From: Cepaea nemoralis
Taxonomy: Eukaryota; Mollusca; Gastropoda; Stylommatophora; Helicidae
Length of the DNA: 64,000 bases
Direction of reading: 5' to 3'
Assembly (NCBI GenBank): GCA_014155875.1
Contig: JACEFZ010018117.1
Span: forward strand, 258,001-322,000
The translations under genes and the position numbers were made by a program. The notes under the pieces were generated by a model. The model was not told the DNA's origin. It worked only from the letters and a program-made list of their open reading frames with translations, and did not search any database. Positions 45,446-55,539 of the stretch are shown piece after piece (position 1 is the first letter of the stretch; every line of letters starts with the position of its first letter).

Positions 45446-45689
45446 TCCACGTTCGAATAATACTTGTGACTGTATGTGTTTGCGTGTTTCGGCTTAAATA
45501 TTATTCGTTTATTCCCTTCATGCGATGTATAATTCTGCAATGTGCGCCCGACGAGATGCCGCGAAATATGGCAGGCATAAATCGTGCAAACACAAATAGT
45601 TCGAGGCATATTTATTTAATGTCAGAAAATGAAAAGAGTCTTAAGCAATAAGTCACTGTCGTTGTATATATGAAAGAGAGCGCTGAAGT

Positions 45690-46115
45690 GCTATATAGAA
45701 CCTCTTTTTCTGTATGGCAGTGAATCAGGAGTGTAAATGAACAAATTAGGAAGAACCTAGAAGCAGCGCATATGTTGTTCCTAAGACGAATGTTGTAAAT
45801 TCCTTAGACTGCCAGAATAACTAACGACGATTGTTTGAAAGAGGCTAATGAAACCGGAACATTATATACAACAATAAGAGAGAGACTAACGTCTTCTTTG
45901 GTCATGTGATGAGAAGAGGGGCATTGGAGAATATCGTGATAACTGGAAAGATCGATGGGAAGAGAGGCACAGGCCAAACAAGAGAAACAAATTATTCTGG
46001 ATAGACTGAGACAGTGGCCCGGAGGAATAACAGCAGCAGAATAGATCCAGAACACTAAAGAAGGAGACATGTGGAGAGACACGAACGCCTAAGTCAGCTG
46101 GCATAGCACTTGATG
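45690..46115 (+). pseudogene. LINE ORF2 C-terminal fragment, heavily decayed
   Basis: Plus-strand blocks NEQIRKNLEAAHMLFLRRML, RGALENIVITGKIDGKRGTG and TRETNYSG follow the LINE C-terminal pattern (MLRRMLRI, GKIEGKRxRGRxR). At least three stops. Confidence 0.6.
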
Positions 46116-46189
46116 ATGCTAATGGTGATATTTATTTGATCAATGTGTCAGGTGAAAATATTGTTTATGTCGTGCTTTTCTTGTTTGTT

Positions 46190-46335
46190 CCTTTTTTATG
46201 GGAAGTGCGTTACAAAGTTATGTACCCTTCAGACTCAGAGGGACTATGGCACCAGCGAAGTCGGACGCGGGATAATTTCCCGGGCTCACCGTTTGCTACG
46301 GGAGGGGAAGACTGGTTACCTTTGACTCCATAACA
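46190..46335 (+). repeat. Short dispersed repeat
   Basis: CCGTTTGCTACGGGAGGGGAAGACTGG resembles 12300-12330 (CCGTTCGCTACGGGATGGAAAGACTGG). Class unknown. Confidence 0.45.
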
Positions 46336-46435
46336 TCGGGCCTACAGAATGTGATGTTCCCTGCATATCACAGACCCATAAGGGTTTTCCTGTATTGGGT
46401 CAGAGGTCACTGTGTCCCACATGGGTACGCATTAG

Positions 46436-46640
46436 TTGTTTTTTTTCCTTATCCCTTACAGGACGTTGCTGTCTACACCAGAATTTTTCAGCTGCTGTTG
46501 ATGTACTAGGCAAGATTACGCTTAGTAGTTTGCCATTGCTTTCTGAGCGACCGGCTCACATACCCCGTAAGTTACCAACGCGGCGAGAACCGCTACCAAT
46601 TCTCGCGCAGGTTACGTTACTCACTAAAGACGTTAACACC
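46436..46640 (-). mobile_element. SINE-B, minus copy
   Basis: ATCCCTTACAGGACGTTGCT, TTTGCCATTGCTTTCTGAGC, GACCGGCTCACATACCCCGT and TCTCGCGCAGGTTACGTTAC; very similar to 36161-36402. Confidence 0.8.
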
Positions 46641-46674
46641 TAGGCCAGGATGACCAGCATTTGTGTAAGGTTTA

Positions 46675-46800
46675 CTTATTCTTCAGAAATTAATGCCAAA
46701 CTACTGACTGTAAACTTGCCAAGAGATCACAAACAGCATAAAAATGCAGGGGTTGACTGCGAATTCTTGCACATGATATGCAGCTATCTTTACTTCTTTT
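46675..46800 (+). mobile_element. SINE-B 3' fragment
   Basis: GCCAAACTACTGACTGTAAA, CTTGCCAAGAGATCACAAAC and GGGGTTGACTGCGAATTCTT. Confidence 0.65.
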
Positions 46801-46828
46801 TGACATATTTCATTATAAATAATGGATA

Positions 46829-47072
46829 CCGGTCTCCCTGGTCAAGGGACTAGCGTCATTGTTCGTATATCCACGTGGGGAAAAACACCAGCTGTGAGAA
46901 TCGGCAGCGGTTCGCGCCGCGCTGATAACTTGCGGCGTATGTGAGCTGGTCGTTCAGAAAGCAATGGCAAACTACTGAACGTAAAACTTGCCTAGTATGC
47001 CTAGTACATCAGCAGCAGTTGACAAATGCTGGTGTTGACTGCAACGTCCTCTAAGGGATATGCAACATTAAA
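46829..47072 (+). mobile_element. SINE-B, full-length copy
   Basis: Head CCGGTCTCCCTGGTCAAGGG, then GAATCGGCAGCGGTTCGC, GTCGTTCAGAAAGCAATGG, CTTGCCTAGTATGCC and CCTCTAAGGGATATGC. Third SINE-B in 650 bp. Confidence 0.75.
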
Positions 47073-47074
47073 AA

Positions 47075-47460
47075 ACAATGTATACGGTCATTCATCGAAC
47101 AGTATGGTCTGTGCCACGAAGGACAGCAATAAAAGACGGGCTTCTTTACAGATACCTAGAAGACTCTATTATGATACAATTATCAATGTAGAGCTCGTGG
47201 AGAGAACTAAACAAATGCGCGTGCCATCAACATTAATACGTCCAATTAACAACTCACCAGAAGCAACGTGTGTTCCAGTGAGAAGATGTACTGTGAATTC
47301 TACTCCGGAGCGTGAACAGCGATTCATCATCGGTGTGGTTTTCTTGCAGAATAGTCATCTTAGTGGTCTAAGGAAGAACAACAATGCGGACACATTTGAG
47401 TGGAGTAACGGGATACGTTTTAGTCTTGAGATTAGTCATTTTCGAGGTCTAAGGAAGAAA
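47075..47460. other. Unassigned stretch with a short duplication
   Basis: TAGTCATCTTAGTGGTCTAAGGAAGAAC (47352) reappears as TAGTCATTTTCGAGGTCTAAGGAAG (47434) and TAGTCATTATCGTGGTCTAAGGACGAAC (47768). SINE-B at 47462 is inserted between the last two, so it entered a small tandem repeat. The long open frame across 47026-47535 is repeat read-through. Confidence 0.5.
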
Positions 47461-47461
47461 G

Positions 47462-47708
47462 GCCGGCTCCGTGGCTTAGAGGTTATGACTTTCGTAATCT
47501 CATATCCTCTCGTCGGTAACGTGATGACGGTTTGAAGCAGCAGTGGTTCGAATCGCATCGCTAACTTACGAGGTATGTGAGCCGGCCGCTCAGAAAGCAA
47601 TGGCAAACTACTAAGCGTAATCTTGCCAAGAAAGCAACATACAGCTGAAAGATGCTGGTGTTTACAGCGATGTCATGTAAAGGATATGCAAAAAACAAAA
47701 AAAAAAGG
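47462..47708 (+). mobile_element. SINE-B, full-length copy with A tail
   Basis: GCCGGCTCCGTGGCTTAGAGG head, B box GGTTCGAATCGC, GTATGTGAGCCGGCCGCTCA and a 20-base A-rich tail. Confidence 0.85.
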
Positions 47709-47884
47709 AAGAAAGACAATGACGAAAACTACGAGTGCAGTAACGTAGCACATATTATTCATCACAATAGTCATTATCGTGGTCTAAGGACGAACTAAAA
47801 TGACAGAAAGATATAAGCATCTACACGGTGACTCTTTCTTCTGTTTTAAATCTCCGATAGGTATCAAACAAATTAGTTGCTCCC

Positions 47885-47960
47885 CCGATGTGTCTCCACC
47901 TTGCCGTGGTGGGGGAGCTTGCGTGTCCCATCGACCCCATGTGCTTGCCGATGAATGAAA
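47885..47960 (+). repeat. Conserved GTGTCTCCACCTTGCCGTGG block
   Basis: GTCTCCACCTTGCCGTGGTG followed by GGGGAGCTTGCGTGTCCCAT. I recall related blocks at the 5' ends of invertebrate retroelements; this is from memory and the class is unverified. Confidence 0.35.
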
Positions 47961-48037
47961 ACTACATATCGGACAGCTTATGGGATAGGGGCCAGACTAA
48001 GAGAGACACAACCTGCTGCTCTGCAGGTAGACTGAGG

Positions 48038-48290
48038 ATTTTTTTTTTTTTTTTAGCATATCCTTTACAGGACTTAGCTGTCAACACCAGCAGCTTTCAG
48101 CTGTATGTTGATCTCTTGGCAAGATTACGCTCAGTAGTTTGCCATTGCTTTCTGAGCGGCCGGCTCACATACCCCGCAAGTCACCAATGCGATTCGAACC
48201 ACTGCTGATTTGAACCGTCATCACGTTAACCGACGAGAGTATACGAGATTACGGAGAAAAATCATAACCTCTAAGCCACGAAGCCGGCTA
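48038..48290 (-). mobile_element. SINE-B, full-length minus copy
   Basis: A 16-base T run, CATATCCTTTACAGGACTTA, AGCGGCCGGCTCACATACCC, GCGATTCGAACCACTGCTGA and AAGCCACGAAGCCGGC. Confidence 0.85.
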
Positions 48291-48690
48291 ATTTAAAATC
48301 AGGCTCACGAAGACATAATTTCTTGGTCCGGACAATACTCTAAGGCTCTCTGTCGAGGGTTTAGGCTGAACGCCCCTAAGTCACAAACCCTCGGATGTGA
48401 GAGCCGGGCCGATACTCACCTTCCGAAAAATAGAGGTGAGATACTGAGCACGCTACACGCCCAGTTCTGATACTTGTTCGAAGGCTCTCAGCTGGGGGAT
48501 ATGAGGGATTCCCGGATGAGAGGGAGAGGGCCTGGCCGTTTCTCTTTCACTGCTGCACGGAGGTAAGGTGCTGAGCCGGCATCACATGTAGCCTACCTCG
48601 TGAGCGAGTACAAAGAGGTAGAAGAAGAGCCCCGGTCAAAATGGTTACGAAAACTGTCTGTATCTACCTCGTAGAGAGTCTAGACTAAGG
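48291..48690. other. GC-richer unassigned block before the tandem duplication
   Basis: Several blocks such as GGGTTTAGGCTGAACGCCCC and GGAGAGGGCCTGGCCGTTTC stand out from the AT-rich surroundings. Probably the start of the element duplicated at 48700-49720. Confidence 0.4.
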
Positions 48691-48699
48691 TGGAAAAAC

Positions 48700-49720
48700 G
48701 TCTCAATAACACGAAATGGAATGCACGGCTAGCGAATTCATTACGTGGACCGAAGTCCAAAGTGAAAGCTTACCTAGTGGATATCGCCCGCAGACTGACC
48801 GTTCCTGGTGCGTGCTTGAGCGACCAGTGGCAACGAAACGCCCAACACATGGAAGTGAGGAATTAAAGCAGCCATGAGCAGGACGTGGCAACTCCTCGGG
48901 TGAGCCCAGTCTCAGAGCAATATGTGCCGGCTCTGCAATTATGGAAACCTCCTTGGATAGCAGGGGAATGCCCATTGTCTGTCCCTGCCTTCTCTTGAGG
49001 GCTTACCGTGTTGTCGTTGACCGTTCTACTTTGACCAGCTGAGATGCGGGCAATACCACAGCACAAACAGTCTAACTTCTCTCGAAATCCCGGGAAGGCT
49101 AATCCGTAAAAATGCCTGCTGAAGCCGGATGTGCTGGCTTACGAGTGCAAATAAATCAGGCGCAACGCAAAAAACGTCCGAGTGAAATTTCTTTCGTGCT
49201 AGGAACAGCTCTGACTACCTAGTTTCCGAAAGCCGTTCTTGTTCGGAACAGCTCTGACTAGGTAGTTTTCCGAATGTCCGTCGTGCCTGGAACAGCTCTG
49301 ATGGGCACAAAGACAAGCACATGTCCGAACGAAAACTCGCTGAGTGGATACTGTCTGCAGACCGGTCTGGTTTGTGCGGGCCCGTGGTGAACGAAATGCC
49401 CAATATATTGAAGTGAGGATTTAAAGCTGCCATGAGCAGGACGTGACAATTCCCTTGGTGAGCCCAGCACCAGGGCGCTATGTGCCGGCCCTCCAATTAT
49501 GGAAGCCACCCTGGATGGCGGAAAATTCCATGGACTGTCCCTGCCTTCCTTTGAGGGATGACCAATGTCTTCGACCGTTCCAACTTGGCCAGCTGGGTTG
49601 TGGGCTGTACCGCAAAAGTGAGAGTCTCCCAGGAATGCTACCTGGTCAAAAAAGCACGCTAAAGCCGGACGTGTCGGCCTACGGGTTTCGGCCTAAGGGC
49701 GCATAACTTAGACACACCGC
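48700..49720. repeat. Tandem direct duplication, offset about 558 bp
   Basis: GCCATGAGCAGGACGTGGCA near 48871 recurs as GCCATGAGCAGGACGTGACA near 49429. TGAGCCCAGTCTCAGAGCAATATGTGCC recurs as TGAGCCCAGCACCAGGGCGCTATGTGCC, and CTGTCCCTGCCTTCTCTTGAGGG recurs as CTGTCCCTGCCTTCCTTTGAGGG. An additional triplicated GGAACAGCTCTGACT block lies at the junction (49202-49300). Copies differ at about one base in six. No intact frame; it resembles a duplicated 5' region of a retroelement, class unknown. Confidence 0.75.
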
Positions 49721-50550
49721 AATCCCATCTGAAAAAACACTCAGGATGAACGCAAAGAAGAAGAAGAAACAAAAAGTTGTTGCATGTACAGTCCTTTGAG
49801 AACAGGCGATGAGGTGCAGCAGCAATGCTCCTTTTGAGAGAAGTCTTAGGTATTTCATAAAGTTCAGTTTGTTCACTGACATGTCACTGTATCGATCACT
49901 AGTCACAGTTTCACCCCTTTCCTTTAAATCCACCAATACAGGCCCCTTGATATCTCACAAGATAGTCATCATGACTATCCCAACGTATTTCCAGCGTCTT
50001 GAATATTTTTTTTTTAAACCCGAGACAGCGAGTGTGTTCACTATAACGACTGTCTCTTACTTCCTGGTTCGTACACTCTCCACTGACTTAAAGAACTGTC
50101 TCTATACAGAATCATCATTCTTCTGTAAAATTTACAAGGTTTCACGTTCTCTGAAACAGAAGAAAAAGAATAACGCTTCATTGCTCGGCCACGGCGCAAG
50201 TTGATAGTCGGGCAGCCATCATGTTATCGCTATTGTGCATGCGTAGGCAGCTCGATTCTCACGACCCCTATATGGAGTATTGCTAAAGAGCCAGTTGATC
50301 GCCGGATATAAAACTGTTCCCATGTCCATGATACTCTTCCATGCACTTTATAATTAAATTCTACTTTGTTAATAACGTCCCCTGGTAAATAAAATTCTTT
50401 GAAATAAATGGTACAATGCATGTTAAGGGAGATAACTACTAGTAACACATGTTTATTTGTCGGTACATGTAAGCGAATTAATTACACTCAACATTTTGAA
50501 TTAATACAAGATGCATTCTGATCGGTGAATGAACTCATTAAATTATTTGT
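49721..50550. other. Unassigned stretch
   Basis: A minus-strand frame at 50230-50448 (EFYLPGDVINKVEFNYKVHG) has a fair acceptor (TTTATTTACCAG) but its phase does not fit neighbouring exons. Nothing else recognised. Confidence 0.35.
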
Positions 50551-50555
50551 CTTTT

Positions 50556-50662
50556 TCGTTCTCTCGCTATAAGCCACACTTGAATGATTTTTGCGTGTGG
50601 GTTTGCGTTCCCTATTACTAGTGTCCCTCGCCATCAGGCGAACCCACTCCGACTTCAATAAT
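50556..50662 (-). mobile_element. SINE-C, truncated
   Basis: Only the 3' half is present: TTGCGTGTGGGTTTGCGTTC and TAGTGTCCCTCGCCATCAGG, ending GAACCCACTCCGACTTC. Confidence 0.75.
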
Positions 50663-50754
50663 AATAATAAACTACAAGAGGTTTATTTGATCAAAGAAAC
50701 AAACCACCAGATAACTAAACACCATATTAGCCAGCACTCATAGATCTTTTGTTC

Positions 50755-51125
50755 ACCACATTTATCATCATCATCATCACCCCCACCACGATCATCATTA
50801 TTGTTATCCTCATCACCTCCATAAACATCATGATCATCATACTCATCATCATAATCATCATCAACAACACCAAAATCAACTCATTATCACCATCGCCATT
50901 ATCATCATCATCACCAAACTCATCATCATTGTCATAATCAGCAACATTAAAATCATCATTACCACACCACCCCCATAACCACCAGCATCATCATTATCAT
51001 TATCTACATCCCCTCCATCACCATCATGATCATCATTCTCATCATCGTCAGCACCACAACAGTAATCATTATTATCACCGAACTCAGCATCATTGACGTC
51101 ATCATTACCATGAAAATCATTATCA
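50755..51125. repeat. Imperfect (ATC)n region
   Basis: ATCATC units broken by CACC, ACAACA and AAACTC for about 370 bp. Reads as hydrophobic Ile/Thr/Met-rich frames that have no meaning. Confidence 0.9.
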
Positions 51126-51126
51126 A

Positions 51127-51366
51127 TACTACACCCCTATACGGAGAACTAGCCACAGGGAAGAGGCCAACCGGAAGACCCCAAATGCGATATAAGGATG
51201 TGTGTAAACAAGATATGAAAACCATTGGAATAGATCCAGGCACTTGGGAAAGAGTTGCAACAGACAGACAATCCTGGAGGAGAGATGTACGAAACGGACT
51301 GATGCTCATTGAGCGCAATCTGATCCAACAAACTGAGGATAGGCGGCACAGGCATAAAGTGCAGTA
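51127..51366 (+). pseudogene. LINE ORF2 C-terminal fragment
   Basis: PLYGELATGKRPTGRPQMRY, then KDVCKQDMKTIGIDPGTWER, then VATDRQSWRRDVRNGL: the conserved LINE tail (LYGEL..GKR.RGRP..R.KD..K). Open for about 80 codons, truncated at the 5' end. Confidence 0.75.
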
Positions 51367-51768
51367 ACTTACTGCGGGATCTACCTCATCTTACAGATGC
51401 GGAAACTTTGAGAGAGATTGTCACTCTCGCATTGGACTATACAGTCACCAGCGATGCTGCCAGGTACCTCCCCAGCGGCACAGCTCTATAGTTCTTCAGG
51501 ACAGAAAGAGGCCTACTACTACCACATCCCTCATAATCAACATTACAATCAAAACCATCTTAATCATCGTCGTCATCATCACCAAATGCCATCTCTGCAG
51601 AGAAAGTTGACGATAATGGATGTTCTGAAGTTTCTCTATTTGTTTTTCCATAGTACATTCTTTTAGGACACAATCTGGCGATGTTTCTATGTTTTCTGTC
51701 CATGAAAATCTGTATACATTTGAGGCCCTCTGGGTCTTTCTTTATCAACTTGTCACCCTTTACGGTTG

Positions 51769-51869
<101 letters not shown>

Positions 51870-51949
51870 CTGTTTAGTGTGGCTAAAGTGTGTTGGTGTT
51901 ACCATTTTAATTTCTTCCATCATGTTCATTCCAAACCAATATTATTGCA

Positions 51950-52110
51950 AAGACCAAACAAATACCATACAAAGACCACACAAAGACCACACATAGATCA
52001 CCCACAGACCACACAAAGACCACACAAAGATCACCCACAGATCACACAAAGACCACGTAAAACCACACAAAGACTACACAAAATCACACAAAGACCGCCC
52101 AAAAACAAAG
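51950..52110. repeat. (CACAAAGACCA)n-type satellite, left half
   Basis: Units of 10-12 bp such as CACACAAAGACCA and CACCCACAGATCA. The array resumes at 52310 after a SINE-E insertion. Confidence 0.85.
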
Positions 52111-52139
52111 AAAACTGTCATTATCACTGTCATTTACTA

Positions 52140-52310
52140 CCAATATAGTACCTTGCGGTGTATAGCAGACGGGTCTTTGAGCCTGAGGAACTAAGGCCGC
52201 CTGGCTAGTGCAGTCGCCGCGAACTGTGCAGGTTGGGATTTTCTTTTTACCCCCGACAGTCTCCCGAATGAGAGTCCGGCGGTCTATCCACTCGGGCAGC
52301 CGCTCCGAAA
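52140..52310 (-). mobile_element. SINE-E, minus copy inside the satellite
   Basis: Minus strand: GAGCGGCTGCCCGAGTGG (A box TGCCCGAGTGG), body CGGCGACTGCACTAGCCAGG, end CAAAGACCCGTC. Flanks on both sides are the same CACAAAGAC satellite. Confidence 0.75.
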
Positions 52311-52470
52311 AACAAACAAAACACCACACAAATACCACACAAAGTTCACACAAAGACCGCCCAAAGACACACCAAAAGCCACGGAAAACCACGCATTGAA
52401 CATACAGACATAACATAAAGACAACACAAAGACCATAGATGCAACACAAAGAAAACTTAAACACCACTAA
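52311..52470. repeat. (CACAAAGACCA)n-type satellite, right half
   Basis: Units continue (CACACAAATACCA, CACAAAGACCG, AACACAAAGACC), more degenerate than the left half. Confidence 0.8.
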
Positions 52471-52494
52471 ACAACAATGTAAACAAATAGGCAC

Positions 52495-52631
52495 CTGAAG
52501 CGATAACACGGGTGGTGAGAATGATATTTCAACCACGTTTCTGCAGGTCAAAGGAAAGTTGCAATCCATACATATCCAACCTGCTCTGCCTGTTCTCCAT
52601 GATGCCTGGTCAATGACTAAGAACGTGTTAT
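52495..52631 (-). CDS. CBM2-like N-terminal half, candidate exon of the GH9-family gene
   Basis: A GTATTTCAG acceptor and a CAG-GTGCCT donor bracket 137 bp. It reads NTFLVIDQASWRTGRAGWIC, then MDCNFPLTC, then RNVVEISFSPPVLSLQ. A W..G..G.IC turn followed by a beta strand ending in SLQ fits the first half of an animal CBM2, in which SLQ is normally followed by VW. The next exon does begin with (V)W, but the phases disagree (0 against 1). A weaker donor ten bases further (ATTT-GTTTAC, exon end 52485) would restore phase. Upstream, phase 1 from 55389-55529 fits. Confidence 0.65.
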
Positions 52632-52812
52632 CTGAAATACGAGTTTTCAAACACAAATATGCACAATTAAATCCCAGCAAATTTACGATACATACAATAT
52701 CAAAATTGCAATGAATGAATCACCCCAAAAAAAAAAAAGCGTTAAGTAGATTCAACCTGATTGTTTCTTCTACTTCACCCCTCCTCCTAATTCGTCTTTG
52801 TATTCTTCTTGT

Positions 52813-53057
52813 GCCGGCTTCGTGGCTTAGAGGTTAGCGACTTCTCTCCGTAATCTCGTATACTCTCGTAGGTAACGTGATGACGGTGAGAATCAGCAGT
52901 GGTTCGAATCGCATCGGTAACTTACGGGGTATGTGAGCCGGCCGCTCAGAAAGCAATGGCAAACTACTGAGCGTAATCTTGCCAAGAGATCAACATACAG
53001 CTGAAAGATGCTGGTGTTGACAACAATGTCCTGTAAAGGATATGCAAAAAAAAAAAC
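52813..53057 (+). mobile_element. SINE-B, full-length copy, closest to consensus
   Basis: GCCGGCTTCGTGGCTTAGAGG (A box TGGCTTAGAGG), GGTTCGAATCG B box, GGCAAACTACTGAGCG, CTTGCCAAGAGATCAAC, TGTCCTGTAAAGGATATGC and a 10-base A tail. Confidence 0.9.
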
Positions 53058-53239
53058 ATTCTTCTTGTGCATGACGGTCATCACTTTGCTACACCACTTG
53101 CTTCAACGAATTGTATACAAATCAGGTGTGCGACCTCTCAATCAATCATGTGCGGTCTCAACAATGAAGGTTGACTGCAATGGATTTAGAACACTGTCTG
53201 TCTCTCGCCCTACCTGTACATTCTATCAGCCCGCTTTTC

Positions 53240-53600
53240 GCCTATCTCTTGTTGTGATCTTCCCAAACGTATGGTTGTCTACCTTTTACTCGCTTGCCTT
53301 CAACTTTACCCTCCAATATGGTTTGTATGAGAGTGTTATGTCTTTTAAAGTGGCAGAAATATTTCAATTGCCTGTTTGTAATTTCTTTCATAAACTCTCT
53401 TTTCATTCCAGTTTTTCTAGAACCTCTGTATTTGATGGTTTTTGATTCCATGAAATACGACATAATCGTCTGTATATCCACATCTCCAGGATCTCTATTC
53501 GACTTTCTAATTGCTTATTTATTCTCCAGGCTTCTGCGCCACATAATAGTGTTGAATATGCATACCATTTGACAATTCTCACTTTCAATGACTAAACACT
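53240..53600 (-). pseudogene. LINE ORF2 C-terminal fragment
   Basis: Minus strand: STLLCGAEAWRINKQLESRI, EMWIYRRLCRISWNQK, then KYFCHFKRHNTLIQTILEGK and VEGKRVKGRQ. Typical LINE tail, two frames. Confidence 0.75.
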
Positions 53601-53689
53601 TCAGAAACACACACAAACCACGTGTGTGATGCGATAAGAGATCAGCAGCCATGCCTTATCTAGGCGAAAAAAGGTTTAAAAACAAACAA

Positions 53690-53915
53690 ACAAGAGGATC
53701 GATTTGCACCGGGTTTTACCACATATGACTCCGTCTCTTTCCCCAGGATGACCTGCCAAAAGCGTCGCACAAAGCACGAACTCCGTTGCTCCAGCGACGA
53801 CACCCAGTGGACATTGCACTCATGAACCGAACGACGTGGCCCGGAATCGATCTCACAACCTTTTGGAACACGAGGCAGGCGGAGTTCCCACTCTGCCACT
53901 GAGACTCCCTGATCT
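53690..53915 (-). mobile_element. SINE-A, minus copy
   Basis: Minus strand: GGGAGTCTCAGTGGCAGAGT with A box TGGCAGAGTGG, B box GATCGATTCCG, CGTCGCTGGAGCAACGGAGT and GTCATCCTGGGGAAAGAGAC. Confidence 0.8.
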
Positions 53916-54149
53916 ACGTGAATGGAGCAGAAAAACGTTAAAGGGGCAGTGCCAAGTGAGCGGCTCAAGAATAGAACGTATACTCTAAAAACAAACAAAG
54001 GAAATAATGCTGTGAAACAAACCATTTCAGGCTTACAAAGGATCTTCTTGACAATGTTATGCAACACATACATTTTAATTAAAACCTATCATCTAAACTA
54101 CGGAATTTGTAACGTAACATTACAAACTTACGTACATTACTGGAGGGAA

Positions 54150-54445
54150 GCATGACGGAATGAAAAAATCCCTCGTTCTTAAACATCCGGTGTATTGATC
54201 CCGATGTAGCGAGTTCAACTCCTGCACAGGTCAGTCGGACTCAACTGTTGACTTCTCGTCCTTGATTTCAGGACGTAAATTGCAATTACCTCTAAAGTCA
54301 GTGTGGGTTCGCCTGATGGCGTGGGACAATGGTAATAGGGAAAGTTAATCCACACGCAAAAAGCAAGTCTAGTGCACTAGATGTAGTAGCACTTGAATGG
54401 ACAACGCTTGGGTTCAAAGCCAGCGAACGCACACATAAAACTGAA
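54150..54445 (+). mobile_element. SINE-C, plus copy with diverged head
   Basis: GATGTAGCGAGTTCAACTCC (B-box region), CGTCCTTGATTTCAGGACGT, GTGTGGGTTCGCCTGATGGC and TTGGGTTCAAAGCCAGCGAA. Confidence 0.75.
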
Positions 54446-54609
54446 TTTAAGAATTGAAATCTCTGAACTAGAGACATTCGCATACAATCTTCGACTCCGC
54501 ATTTCTTTGTAAACTCTACCATAGTTCCCATTGAATTTGTCCAGTAGCATTTTGATTAAAATATCCGCCTGGCTAGTCCTCTAAGCTACTAGTGTTGTCT
54601 AGACGCTCC

Positions 54610-54890
54610 ACTCACTTCCATCTAGGTCAGTCTTTCTAAGTATGGATACTCCGTCTTTTCAGCTGCAATCTCCACCTGATTCCAGATAGCCTTCACCATA
54701 TGACCTTTATCATAAAGTAAGTCTCCACTCAAAGGGGCAGCGTCAGCTAGTTCATCAGCCTGTTCATTTCCCTGCGCTCCTCCATGCTCTGGGCGGAGAA
54801 TACATGATATGCTTGCAATCTTCGTTCTGTCCAGCGATGCTGGCCACTCCACCCGCAACATGTCAATTTCAAACTTATACAACACCTTAT
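54610..54890 (-). pseudogene. LINE RNase H fragment
   Basis: Minus strand: EIDMLRVEWPASLDRTKIAS, LRPEHGGAQGNEQADELADA, then WNQVEIAAEKTEYPYLERL. Contains the final RNase H motif with its Asp; partner of 31020-31255. Confidence 0.7.
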
Positions 54891-55034
54891 TATGTGCTTA
54901 ATAATTGCATGATTGACAACTCCGTATTTTTGGCTCTGGTTCTACACACAGGCAGATTGCTGTTCGTCCATCTCTTTATGTTATCTTAGCACATAAAAAA
55001 GTTGTAACAATCATATGGGTAAACTTGTTCCATG

Positions 55035-55265
55035 CATCTGGACTACCAAGGACATCCGATGGAAGATGTGACACGGTGGCGTCGGGTGGATGATGCAACA
55101 GAGTGGCACCGGTAGAAGATTGACATGGTGACATTCGGTTGAAGATGTGACATAGTGATGTCAGTTCAAGATGTGACAATTTGACATCGGGCGGGATGTG
55201 ACAGAGTGACGTCAGGTTGAAGATGTGATACAATGACATCGGGAGAAAGATGTGACAGAGCCACA
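55035..55265. repeat. 28-bp minisatellite (GATGTGACAxxGTGACxTCGG)
   Basis: About eight diverged units with GAAGATGTGACA and GTGACGTCGG or GTGACATTCGG elements. Confidence 0.85.
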
Positions 55266-55388
55266 TGTTTTGTTACAGTTTTGCAAACACCCGGTCGAGA
55301 CATGTCACAGATCCAATGGAGGATAAACGGTGGAAAAAAAAGAGAAAGAAAATAATATAATTTACTGACAAGTTTACAATATACTCAC

Positions 55389-55529
55389 TAAAGTCAAAAC
55401 TATCCGTGGATATCATGTCTGGAGGTCTTGTCATTTGCAGAGTGGTAATTCTTGGTGTCAAAGTTCCAACAGACGCAGACGTCATTTCAGAAACGGCAAC
55501 GTTTACAGAGTGACATCCAGTCCAAATAT
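55389..55529 (-). CDS. Candidate exon upstream of the CBM2-like module
   Basis: A CACTAGCAG acceptor and a strong GTGAGTA donor bracket 141 bp on the minus strand. It reads IWTGCHSVNVAVSEMTSASV, then GTLTPRITTLQMTRPPDM, then ISTDSFDFS. Only this frame is open. It leaves in phase 1 and the first two bases of the 52495-52631 exon complete an Asn codon, so the two belong together. No family was recognised; Thr/Ser-rich character fits a secreted protein. The acceptor could also be three bases earlier (start 55532). Confidence 0.6.
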
Positions 55530-55539
55530 CTGCTAGTGA

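Larger units (their letters stand above)
37291..45450 (-). mobile_element. Gyp-1: complete Gmr1-like gypsy element lacking integrase core
   Basis: Element 37296-45445 (8,150 bp) is flanked by TCCAC duplications (37291-37295 and 45446-45450). Order on the minus strand: 5' LTR, primer site, leader, Gag, protease, an isolated integrase C-terminal segment, reverse transcriptase, RNase H, a 2-kb non-coding region, polypurine tract, 3' LTR. The two LTRs differ at about four of 620 positions by eye, implying a young insertion. The integrase HHCC and DDE parts are missing, so movement would require integrase from a relative. Confidence 0.95.

Noticed and set aside
47026..47535. 169-codon plus-strand frame
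   Set aside because: Reads across a SINE-B tail, a small tandem repeat and the head of another SINE-B.
50230..50448. Candidate GH9/CBM exon on the minus strand
   Set aside because: Fair acceptor and a GTGAGA donor, but phases (1 in, 0 out) do not fit between the known exons and no family match was seen.
52084..52680. 198-codon minus-strand frame
   Set aside because: Only 52495-52631 is exon-like; the remainder is satellite and SINE-E.
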